Shown: piece after piece, positions 54,010 through 61,617 of the stretch
Numbering within the stretch: the first letter of the stretch is position 1
Layout of the letters: every line of letters begins with the position of its first letter
Assembly: GCF_018274385.1 (NCBI RefSeq)
Contig: NZ_JAAFYZ010000025.1
Coordinates: 1 to 64,000 of the forward strand
Source of the DNA: Catenulispora pinistramenti
GTDB lineage: Bacteria > Actinomycetota > Actinomycetes > Streptomycetales > Catenulisporaceae
Length of the DNA: 64,000 nt
Direction of reading: 5' to 3'
Translations under genes and position numbers: made by a program
The notes under the pieces: model-generated
What the model saw: only the letters and a program-made list of their open reading frames with translations
Databases searched by the model: none
What the model was told of the DNA's origin: nothing

Positions 54010-55512
54010 TCAGGTCGCCAGGCGCATCGTCGCGCCCCACGAGGAGTTCATCCGCATGTCCAGTTCCCGGACCGAGCGGGTGTCCCCGAAGTTGTCCATC
54101 TTGCGGCGCACGTTGAAGATCCGGTCCCAGCCGATGCCGTACCAGTGCTTGTCCAGGTTCACCAGGGCCCGCTCCAACGTGACGCAGGCCTGCTCGATCT
54201 CCTTGGTGCGCACGTGGATGTCCGCCATGTCGGCCAGCACGATGGTGCGCTGCTTGGCCTCGTTGGGCTTGAGCGCCATCAGCGAGCACAGCAGCGCTTC
54301 CTGGGCCAGTTCCGGACTGCCGCCGTTGATGTGGCAGAAACCCTTGAAACCGTTGAGGCGCGTGGCGTCGAAGTAGTCCAGCCACTCCGGGTCCGGGACG
54401 CTGGAGCGGTCGGCGTCCGACAGGGCCTCCTCCGCCCTGCCGATCAGGTCGACCGCGCGCTTGTGATCGCCCAGCCGGGCCTCGATCTCGGCGTCCACGG
54501 CGTGCAGCCAGGAGCGCTGGACCGCGCTGACGCCCCGGGCGGCGTGCGCGTAGGCGGCGCGCATCAGGTCCCGGGACTCCCCGGCCTTGCCGTCCCAGGC
54601 CGGGACGAAGGCCAGGTGGGCCAGGATCGCCGAGCCCAGCTGGTGGTCGTCGGCCTCGCGGGCGGCGACCAGGGCGTTGCGGTAGTGCATGCGGGCCGGC
54701 TCGGTCTTCTTCAGGTCGAAGAACGCCAGCCGGGCGGCCAGCAGCGAGGCCTCGGCCAGCGAGCCGGCCAGCCGGGAGCGCTGGGTCTGCGGTCCGGTCC
54801 CGCTCAGCAGTGCCGCCCCGAGCTGGGCGTGCGCCACCGCCGGGGAGTACATGCGGGCCGGGGGGACCGTGTAGTACAGGGATCGCTGCTGGCTGGTGAT
54901 GAACTCATAGCCGTCCACCATCTGGCGGTCGAACGGGACCGCGCGGCCGGCCGGGTCGGCGGCGGCCGGGAGCCGTTCGGAAGCATCGGCGGCGTACGCG
55001 GACTCACCTGCCCCGGCCACGGTCAGCGCCGCTGCGGCGCTGGTGACGAACTCTCGTCGCTTCACTGGGTCGTGCCCTCCAGATCGGTCGGCGGGCCGCG
55101 TGCGGCACAGCCCTGCCATCCGTCCGTGTTGCGTGGCTCCCCCAGCTACTCCGTCCTCCTCGGGCTCCGCTTCCGGAGCACGCCCAGTCGCGGCGGTCGG
55201 TGGCTGCGACGATTCCGGCCGCGGCGCCCACGGCACCGACCATCCGACCTGGAATCCCATCTGCGCGACGGAGACGCCGAAGACTTCTTCCAAGACCCGC
55301 TGGTACGCCGGGAGCGGACACGGCGGATCCTCACTCTCCCACCGGCGGACCTGCCGGACGGACAGTGACAGCACTTTACCAAGCGCGCGGGAGGCTTTCT
55401 CGAACTCGGCGGCGAATTCGGCCTGAGTCCAGTGCCGGGACAGCCGCAAGGCCTTCAGCGCGGTGTTGCCCGCCGGCTTCCTACCCGGGGAAGAGCCTGG
55501 ATCCACCTGCAT
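54010..55512 (-). CDS. HTH (XRE-like) regulator with TPR-like C-terminal domain
   Basis: 500 residues. The XRE-type helix-turn-helix lies near residues 18-85 (LRLSRHWTQAEFAAEF, LSLSVRQVRRWES). It is followed by a Pro/Gly/Glu linker and then a large helical-repeat region (about 190-480, for example ARMHYRNALVAAREADDHQL and HTKE-type helix pairs). Between them at residue 150 is VKRREFVTSAAAALTVAG, which resembles a twin-arginine signal and is preceded by a good GGAGGG in the DNA, so a second shorter protein may start there. Similar one-gene HTH-TPR regulators occur in Streptomyces. The frame start at 55575 is less likely than ATG 55512. Confidence 0.72.
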   Translation of the reverse strand: MQVDPGSSPGRKPAGNTALKALRLSRHWTQAEFAAEFEKASRALGKVLSLSVRQVRRWESEDPPCPLPAYQRVLEEVFGVSVAQMGFQVGWSVPWAPRPESSQPPTAATGRAPEAEPEEDGVAGGATQHGRMAGLCRTRPADRSGGHDPVKRREFVTSAAAALTVAGAGESAYAADASERLPAAADPAGRAVPFDRQMVDGYEFITSQQRSLYYTVPPARMYSPAVAHAQLGAALLSGTGPQTQRSRLAGSLAEASLLAARLAFFDLKKTEPARMHYRNALVAAREADDHQLGSAILAHLAFVPAWDGKAGESRDLMRAAYAHAARGVSAVQRSWLHAVDAEIEARLGDHKRAVDLIGRAEEALSDADRSSVPDPEWLDYFDATRLNGFKGFCHINGGSPELAQEALLCSLMALKPNEAKQRTIVLADMADIHVRTKEIEQACVTLERALVNLDKHWYGIGWDRIFNVRRKMDNFGDTRSVRELDMRMNSSWGATMRLAT

Positions 55513-56196
55513 GGCAGAACCCTTCGGTCCATGCGCCTGGAGCGGACCGGCCCCGCGCCGACCGCAGCCCGACACGGCGGCGGCCCGTGGGCCGGCCGTC
55601 GCAGAAGGCTGGTTCAGACGTTAGACCCGAACAAGCCTCCAATGGTAGTACAACCACCCGAAAGGACTATGGCGAATACCTGCGAAAGCCGGGATCAGCC
55701 TGATCAGGGCCCTGCGACAGACGGTGGTTTCGGCAAAAAATCTCCTTCTTACCGGGCCGGGACCGGCGCCACACCCGGCATTGCCGATCGGGGGCCGACA
55801 TGGGACCGGCGGTGCGGTGGTGCGGCCAGTTGGCCTATCACTGTTGCCATAACATCGTGCGAAAAATTCTCCACCCCCAGTGGTTTATCCGCCGCCGCGC
55901 CGATGAACCCCATCCGAGCGCCATACCGCCTTCTCGGGTGAATCCGCCGATGCTCGTGCAACCGCGCGTGCATGTGCCGTGACCGGTCGGGACCGGGGCG
56001 TTCATCGAAACGAGCTGAGAAGATTTCGCCCCGTTCGGCGGGAACACCGCAAGCCCGTGATCCGTTACACCCGTAACCCGGCGTTGCCGCTGACGGCATC
56101 CAGCTGAGAGGCGGTGCGACTGCGCCCGGGTGAGTCACGGCAGGTGCGCGGGGAAGCCTGTGCAGAACTAAAGGCAGTGGAGGGGGTGAGCCGACC
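55513..56196. other. Long intergenic region before the Wbl gene, no convincing gene
   Basis: 684 bp with visibly lower GC than neighbours. It holds an imperfect 14-bp palindrome TGGTAGTACAACCA (55643-55656), an inverted repeat GATCAG-C-CTGATC (55693-55705), an A-run near 55735-55740, and GTTAC-ACCC-GTAAC (56064-56077) about 120 bp before the Wbl start. Likely uses are the HTH-TPR promoter and a long regulated wbl leader; a small RNA cannot be excluded. Confidence 0.5.
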
Positions 56197-56646
56197 ATGG
56201 CTCAGCAGACCACGGTGCGAGGAGCCGTCGGACCGATACCGGTCCGCTCGTCGTCGGCCCGGACGGCGGCCCGGATCCCGCCGATCGCCGAGCTCAAGCT
56301 CGGCTGGCAGGAGCGGGGACTGTGCCAGTCCGGGGACGCGGCGGTGTTCTTCGCCCCGGATTCGGAACGGATCCGGGAACGGGAGAAGCGCGAGACGACG
56401 GCCAAGCGGGTGTGCGACGACTGCCCGGTCCGCCAGCAGTGCCTCGAGCACGCGCTGGCGTTGCCGGAACAGTTCGGCATCTGGGGCGGATTGACGGAGC
56501 TGGAGCGGGCCGAGGAGTCCCGCCGGCGCCGGGGCGCGGCGACCGGTGCCCGACCGGTCGTGGTGCCGATCCGCATCGGCACGCAGCGCGACCGGGGCTT
56601 CGCGGACGCCCAGGCGGCCAGGGAGGGGACCGAAGTGGCGGCCTGA
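56197..56646 (+). CDS. WhiB-like (Wbl) iron-sulfur transcription regulator
   Basis: 149 residues. The four cysteine ligands of the [4Fe-4S] cluster are Cys43, Cys73, Cys76 and Cys82 (C-x29-C-x2-C-x5-C), in LGWQERGLCQSG and RVCDDCPVRQQCLEHAL. The turn FGIWGGLTELER is the G(I/V)WGG motif, and the basic RRRRG follows for DNA binding. An N-terminal extension of about 35 residues and a C-terminal tail of about 38 are longer than in WhiB itself. It acts with the principal sigma factor in actinobacterial development or redox response. ATG 56197 follows GGAGGGGG. Confidence 0.93.
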   Translation: MAQQTTVRGAVGPIPVRSSSARTAARIPPIAELKLGWQERGLCQSGDAAVFFAPDSERIREREKRETTAKRVCDDCPVRQQCLEHALALPEQFGIWGGLTELERAEESRRRRGAATGARPVVVPIRIGTQRDRGFADAQAAREGTEVAA

Positions 56647-56736
56647 CCCGCCACGAGCGCACAAGAGCACAAAGAGACTTACCCAGCACAGAAGACTTAC
56701 AGCAACACGGCAAGACAGCAACGCAGCCACGTTACG

Positions 56737-56781
56737 GACAAGCGCCGGGTGGGCCGGGAGGCCACCCGGTGCTTGTCTTTT
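56737..56781 (+). terminator. Rho-independent terminator after the Wbl gene
   Basis: A 16-bp stem (GACAAGC...GCTTGTC, one G.U pair) is followed by TTTT. It lies in the 330-bp gap 56647-56976, in which I see no gene. Confidence 0.88.
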
Positions 56782-56976
56782 GCCGCGCCGGCGGGAAACA
56801 ACAGCGGACCGGATCCACGGCTTTCCCAGCCATCACCGCCAGATCCCCCGCGCCTGCTTGATGGGCCATCACGCGTTGGTTACCGGGAATTCGGCGCCGA
56901 ACAACACTTAACGCGTTGTACCTGACCGTATTTCAGCCGGCTGCCGAGAAAGCGCAATCGGCTATCGGGCGAAAAC

Positions 56977-57786
56977 TCAACTCCCGGCAGCGATCGCGTA
57001 ACAAGCGACCGCCGCAGCGGCCGCCACATTCAGCGAATCCACCCCGGCCGCCATCGGAATCCGCACCCGCAGATCGGCGGCCGCCAACGCCGGGTCCGAC
57101 AGGCCGTCCCCCTCGGTTCCGAGCAGCAACGCCACCTTGTCCTGCGGCCCGAAACGCAGGTCCCGCAGGTCGATCGCGGTCGGACCGGGTGTCAGCGCGA
57201 CGGTGCGGAAGCCGTGCTCGGTCAACGTCGCCAGGCCCCCAGGCCAGGAATCCAAGCGCGCGTAAGGCATCGCGAAGACGGTCCCCATCGATACCCGCAC
57301 CGAGCGGCGATACAGCGGGTCCGCACAACTCGGCGTCAGCAGCGCCGCGTCCATGCCGAGCGCCGCCGCGCTGCGGAAGATCGCACCGAGGTTGGTGTGG
57401 TTGACGATGTCCTCCATCACCACGACGCGCCGCGCGCGCTCCAGCACGGTCCCGGCCGACGGCAGCGGGGTGCGCTGCATCGAGGCCAGGGCGCCGCGGT
57501 GGACGTGAAAGCCGGTCACCGCCTCCAGCAACGCTTCGTCGCCGACGTAGATCGGGGCGTCGACGGCATCGATCAGCGGCCGCATCGCCGCCGCCCACTT
57601 CGGCGACAGCAGCGTCGAGCGCATCGGATAGCCGGCGGCCAGGGCGCGGCGGATCACCTTCTCCCCCTCGGCGAGGAACAGGCCCTCGGCGGGTTCGCGG
57701 ACCTTGCGCAGCTCGACGTCGGTGAGGCCGGAGTAGTCGTGCAGGCGCGGGTCGGACGGGACGGTGACTTCGATCAGTTCTCCCAC
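56977..57786 (-). CDS. SpoU/TrmH-family RNA methyltransferase
   Basis: 269 residues, a SPOUT-fold methyltransferase of 2'-O-ribose type. Substrate-binding N-terminal part: GLFLAEGEKVIRRALAAG. SPOUT core: VVVMEDIVNHTNLGAIFRSA (motif 1), VALLLGTEGDGLSDPAL (motif 2) and RIPMAAGVDSLNVAAAAAVA (motif 3). GTG 57786 fits the usual family start (GELIEVTVPSDPRL) and has an AGGA upstream. A GTG at 57840 would give 18 more residues and overlap the TetR stop by 4 bp (GTGA), so the start is not certain. Confidence 0.87.
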   Translation of the reverse strand: MGELIEVTVPSDPRLHDYSGLTDVELRKVREPAEGLFLAEGEKVIRRALAAGYPMRSTLLSPKWAAAMRPLIDAVDAPIYVGDEALLEAVTGFHVHRGALASMQRTPLPSAGTVLERARRVVVMEDIVNHTNLGAIFRSAAALGMDAALLTPSCADPLYRRSVRVSMGTVFAMPYARLDSWPGGLATLTEHGFRTVALTPGPTAIDLRDLRFGPQDKVALLLGTEGDGLSDPALAAADLRVRIPMAAGVDSLNVAAAAAVACYAIAAGS

Positions 57787-57836
57787 ACCGCCGAATCCTG
57801 CCGTATCCGGCGGCGCAAACCGGAATCCGGGCTTGC

Positions 57837-58460
57837 TCACCCGGACTCGCCTACGCCGCGGACGCCCCGCGGCAGGAGGCCGTCGCGCAGCAGCCTCCAG
57901 ACGTTGGCGAAGGCCTCGTCGATGGCCGGCCGCACCCACTCCGAGCGGGCCGCCGGGTTGTGGAACTTGGCCGTGGCGTCGAACACCGCGAGGGCGGTCG
58001 TCTTCGGGTCCGCCGAGGCGATCTCGCCGCGCGCCACGCCCTCGGCGATCACCTTCGTCAGCTGCACCACGACGAAGTCGACGTGCGCCACCACCGGCGT
58101 GCGAGCGTCCTCGGCCAGTTCGGCGAACGCCGTGAAGAACTCCGGGTCCTCCCGCGCCTGGGTCCACTTCGTCTCCGCCAGCGTCCACAGCACCAGCCGG
58201 ACCCGCTCGGCCGCCGCCCCCTCGCCGTCGGCGACCGCCGCCAGCGAAGGGTGCATCCGCTGTAGCCAACGGTCGACCACGGCGTCGCGCAAGTCCGCCT
58301 TGGTCGGGAAGTGCCGGTAGACCGACCCGTGGCTGACGCCGAGCGCCCGCGCGACGTCGACCACCGTGGTCTTGGCCGGGCCGAAGCGGCGCAGGGTCTC
58401 GTCAGCCGCCTCCAGGATCCGCTCCGGGGTCAGGGGTCCGCCGGCGTTGCTGGTGCTCAC
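57837..58460 (-). CDS. TetR-family transcriptional regulator
   Basis: 207 residues. N-terminal HTH: TTVVDVARALGVSHGSVYRHF then PTKADLRDAVV; the ligand-binding C-terminal part is all helical. The start is GTG at 58460. It begins 9 bp after the aldo/keto reductase stop, so it is co-transcribed with that gene and may control it through the inverted repeat near 59466-59506. Confidence 0.9.
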   Translation of the reverse strand: MSTSNAGGPLTPERILEAADETLRRFGPAKTTVVDVARALGVSHGSVYRHFPTKADLRDAVVDRWLQRMHPSLAAVADGEGAAAERVRLVLWTLAETKWTQAREDPEFFTAFAELAEDARTPVVAHVDFVVVQLTKVIAEGVARGEIASADPKTTALAVFDATAKFHNPAARSEWVRPAIDEAFANVWRLLRDGLLPRGVRGVGESG

Positions 58461-58469
58461 CGCTGAACT

Positions 58470-59483
58470 CTATTTCTCCGAGTCCAGGTGGGCCATCTGC
58501 CCGGCGTCGTAGCGGTCGCCGGCCGCCGCGCCGGCCGGCACGGCCTTCTCGATCTCGGCCAGGTCATCGGCGCTCAGCGTGACGTCCAGGGAGCCCAGCG
58601 ACTCGGTGAGCCGGTCCCGGCGGCGGGCGCCGACCAGCGGCACGATGTCCGGGCCCTGCGCGGCGACCCAGGCGATCGCCAGCTGCGCCACGGTGACGTC
58701 CTTGCGCTCGGCGATCGTGCGCAGCGTCTCGACCAGCGCGAGGTTGTGGTCCAGGTTCTCGGCCTGGAAGCGCGGCGAGACCGAGCGGAAGTCGCCCTCA
58801 CTGGAGCGGTCCTTGCTCCAGTGGCCGCTGATCAGGCCGCGCGAGAGCACACCGTAGGCGGTGACACCGATCCCCAAGTCGCGCGACGTCGGCAGGATCG
58901 AGGTCTCCAGAGCGCGCGAGATCAGCGAGTACTCGATCTGCAGGTCGGAGATCGGGTGCACGGCGGCGGCCCGCCGCAGGGTGTCGGTGCCGACCTCGGA
59001 CAGGCCGATGTGCCGGACGTACCCGGCCTGCACCATCTCGCCGATGGCGCCGACGGTCTCCTCGATCGGGACGTTCGGGTCCAGCCGGGCCGGGCGGTAG
59101 ACGTCGAGGTATTCCACGTCGAGCCGGCGCAGCGAGTACGCCAGCGAGGTCTTCAGCGCCGCCGGGCTGTTGTCGTTGCCGATGAAGGCCCCGGCCGGGT
59201 CGCGCTGCGCGCCGAACTTCACGCTCAGCTGGTAGCGGTCGCGGGGGATGCCGCGCAGGGCGTCGGCGAGCAGGAGCTCGTTGTCGCCCATCCCGTAGAA
59301 GTCGCCGGTGTCGATCAGGGTCATCCCGGCGTCCAGGGCGGCGTGCACGGTCGCGATGGACTCGTCGCGGTCGGTCGGGCCGTAGAGGGCGGACATGCCC
59401 ATGGCGCCGAGACCGAGCGGGAACACTTCAGGGCCGGTGGTGCCGAGCCGGCGGGGGGCGTGGGGGCTGTCAGTCGTCGTCAT
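58470..59483 (-). CDS. Aldo/keto reductase
   Basis: 337 residues, an NADPH-dependent TIM barrel. DTGDFYGMGDNELLLADAL holds the catalytic Asp and Tyr, LSVKFGAQRD the Lys, and YLDVYRPARLDPNVPIEETV corresponds to the family's conserved strand. The cofactor region is IAWVAAQGPDIVPLVGARRRD. ATG 59483 is preferred over an upstream in-frame start at 59519. It is the first gene of a unit with the TetR regulator; the substrate is unknown. Confidence 0.9.
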   Translation of the reverse strand: MTTTDSPHAPRRLGTTGPEVFPLGLGAMGMSALYGPTDRDESIATVHAALDAGMTLIDTGDFYGMGDNELLLADALRGIPRDRYQLSVKFGAQRDPAGAFIGNDNSPAALKTSLAYSLRRLDVEYLDVYRPARLDPNVPIEETVGAIGEMVQAGYVRHIGLSEVGTDTLRRAAAVHPISDLQIEYSLISRALETSILPTSRDLGIGVTAYGVLSRGLISGHWSKDRSSEGDFRSVSPRFQAENLDHNLALVETLRTIAERKDVTVAQLAIAWVAAQGPDIVPLVGARRRDRLTESLGSLDVTLSADDLAEIEKAVPAGAAAGDRYDAGQMAHLDSEK

Positions 59484-59506
59484 GACCCCACGATACGACT
59501 GACAGC
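59466..59506. promoter_or_regulatory. Inverted repeat around the aldo/keto reductase start
   Basis: GCTGTCAGTC (59466-59475) and GACTGACAGC (59497-59506) are perfect 10-bp arms, 21 bp apart, spanning the start codon. A further TGACAG follows. The size suits a pair of TetR dimers; function inferred. Confidence 0.5.
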
Positions 59507-59576
59507 TGACAGATTTCAAGTTTTGTCATTCGCCAGCCGTCAGACCGGCGGCGGGCTCAGGCGGGCTCGGGCGGGC

Positions 59577-60278
59577 TCAGGCGCCGCCGCCCACCGGGCT
59601 CGCCGGGTCGGTCGGGGTCGAGGTGGCACCCGGCGTGCCGGGCTTCTTCGGCGTCTTGGCCGGCTCGGCGACCTCGGTGGCGGTGATCGTGTCGCCCTTG
59701 CGCTCGCCGATGACGGTGACGGTCATCCCGGCCTGGAGCTGGGCGGAGGTCAGGGGGTGGGCCTTCGTGCCGAACTTGGTCCCGGCGTCGTAGTCGACCG
59801 TCACGGTCGTGCCCTTGGCCGCGGTCCCGGTGAACGATCCGGCACCGACCTGGGTGATCTTGATGCGAGCGGGCTTGCCGGCCTTGGCGTGCTTGCCGCC
59901 GGCACCCCCGCTCGTCCCGCCGGCGCCCGGCGCCTGGCTCTGGGTCTGGCCGCTGGTCGGCGCGGCAGCGGCGGTGTTCGACGAGGACGAGCCCGACGAC
60001 TGCATCGCCGCCGTCGTCCCCCAGGCCGCCCCGCCGAGCACGATGACGCCCGCGGTGCCGAGCACCGCCAGCTTCAGTGGACCGAGCCGGGTCAGGCGCT
60101 GCTTGACCCCCCGCTGCTGCGGCTCCGGCTGAGGCGCGCCATAGGGCTGCTGCTCGAACCCCTGTTGGTAATCCCCATACCCCTGCGCCGGCCCGGCGCC
60201 CTGGTCCGCAGGGATGTTATACGGGTCGATCGGCTCGAACGGCCGGGTCGCGTCGATCGGGTCCTGGTCCTGACTCAT
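59577..60278 (-). CDS. Membrane protein with DUF5666-like extracytoplasmic domain
   Basis: 233 residues. The Pro/Gln-rich N-terminus (1-66) leads to one transmembrane helix (about 67-90, LGPLKLAVLGTAGVIVLGGAA) and a Ser/Gly linker. The outer domain reads IKITQVGAGSFTGTAAKGTTVTVD and LTSAQLQAGMTVTVIGERKGD, the beta pattern of DUF5666. The function is unknown. It lies between two oppositely oriented or unrelated neighbours and may be alone in its operon. Confidence 0.7.
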   Translation of the reverse strand: MSQDQDPIDATRPFEPIDPYNIPADQGAGPAQGYGDYQQGFEQQPYGAPQPEPQQRGVKQRLTRLGPLKLAVLGTAGVIVLGGAAWGTTAAMQSSGSSSSNTAAAAPTSGQTQSQAPGAGGTSGGAGGKHAKAGKPARIKITQVGAGSFTGTAAKGTTVTVDYDAGTKFGTKAHPLTSAQLQAGMTVTVIGERKGDTITATEVAEPAKTPKKPGTPGATSTPTDPASPVGGGA

Positions 60279-60364
60279 ACCGGTAGTACAGCGACGTGCG
60301 GATAAGCAGGCAGTCAATAAGCCCGGCGTAAAAGCTCCAGAGAAGGAGGAAGAGGGGAGGCCTG

Positions 60365-61582
60365 TCAGGTCAGCCCGACGACCGGCCCCACCACCACGAT
60401 CGCCGGCGGCCGGATCCCGGCCTCGGCCACCGCCTCCTCGATCAGCCCGAGTGTGGTCTGCACCCGGCGCTCACCGGGCATCGTGCCCTCCTGGATCACC
60501 GCGACCGGGGTCTGCGGCGCCCGGCCGTTGGCCAGCAGGGTCGCGGCGATCGCGGCTATCCGCTCGATGCCCATCAGGATGACCAGCGTGCCGGTCATCC
60601 GGCCCAGCGCGGGCCAGTCGACCAGCGACTTCGGGTTGTCCGGGGCGACGTGCCCGGAGACCACGGTGAACTCGTGGGCCACACCGCGGTGCGTGACCGG
60701 GATCCCGGCCAGCGCCGGCACCGAGACCGCGCTGGTGATGCCGGGGACCACCGAGCACGGCACGCCGGCCTCGGCGCAGGCCAGCACCTCCTCGAAGCCG
60801 CGCCCGAAGACGAACGGGTCGCCGCCCTTGAGCCGCACCACGAACTTGCCGGCCTTGGCCCGCTCGATCAGCACCTCGTTGATCGCGTCCTGGGCCAGCG
60901 CCCGGCCGTAGGGGATCTTCGAGGCGTCGATGATCTCCACGTCCGGGGCCAGCTCGTCGAGCAGCCCGCGCGGCCCGAGCCGGTCGGCGACCACCACGTC
61001 GGCCTCGGCCAGCAGCCGGCGGCCGCGCACGGTGATCAGGTCCGGATCGCCGGGCCCGCCGCCGACCAGCGCCACGCCCGGGGTCCGGCCGCGGTGGTGC
61101 GGGGCGGCCAGGGTGCCGTCGCGCAGCCCCTCCAGGACGCCGTCCCGGACGTCCACGGCGCGCCGCGGGTCGCCGCCGCCGATCACCGCGACGGTGACGC
61201 CGTCGTGCCGGCCCACGGCCGGGGTCCAGGCGCTGGAGTCGTCGGCGGAGTCCGCCCGCGAGCAGAACACCCGGCCGGCCTCGGCCGCGCGCGCCACCGC
61301 CGCGTTCACCGCCGGATCGTCGGCGGCGGCCACCGCGTACCAGGCCTCGGCCAGATCGCCGTCCCGGTAGGGCCGCCGCTCCCAGCGGATCTCGCCGCCG
61401 TCGGCCAGCGCCTCGACCGCCGGCGTCGCCTCGGGGGCGACCACCAGCACGTCGGCGCGGGCGTCCAGCAGCCCCAGGACCCGGCGCTGCGCGACCACGC
61501 CGCCGCCGACCACCACCGCCCGCCGGCCGGCCAGCCGCAGGGCGGCCGGGTAGACGGGATTCGGGTCGGTGGCGGCGCTCAT
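60365..61582 (-). CDS. cobA: Uroporphyrinogen-III C-methyltransferase with N-terminal siroheme-synthase-like domain
   Basis: 405 residues. The N-terminal about 150 residues hold a dinucleotide fold, AVVVGGGVVAQRRVLGLL, like the precorrin-2 dehydrogenase part of CysG. The C-terminal SUMT domain is VALVGGGPGDPDLITVRGRR, VVRLKGGDPFVFGRGFEE, then VPGITSAVSVPALAGIPVTHRG. It converts uroporphyrinogen III to precorrin-2, feeding siroheme and cobalamin synthesis. It starts 35 bp after the CobT stop, so they form an operon. Confidence 0.92.
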   Translation of the reverse strand: MSAATDPNPVYPAALRLAGRRAVVVGGGVVAQRRVLGLLDARADVLVVAPEATPAVEALADGGEIRWERRPYRDGDLAEAWYAVAAADDPAVNAAVARAAEAGRVFCSRADSADDSSAWTPAVGRHDGVTVAVIGGGDPRRAVDVRDGVLEGLRDGTLAAPHHRGRTPGVALVGGGPGDPDLITVRGRRLLAEADVVVADRLGPRGLLDELAPDVEIIDASKIPYGRALAQDAINEVLIERAKAGKFVVRLKGGDPFVFGRGFEEVLACAEAGVPCSVVPGITSAVSVPALAGIPVTHRGVAHEFTVVSGHVAPDNPKSLVDWPALGRMTGTLVILMGIERIAAIAATLLANGRAPQTPVAVIQEGTMPGERRVQTTLGLIEEAVAEAGIRPPAIVVVGPVVGLT

Positions 61583-61617
61583 CTGTCGTGTTTCCCGGGT
61601 GGTAGCAGGTACGTCGG

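Noticed and set aside
57840-58269. Upstream extension of the SpoU methyltransferase frame
   Set aside because: It is shadow translation within the TetR gene, Arg/Gly-rich with no family similarity.
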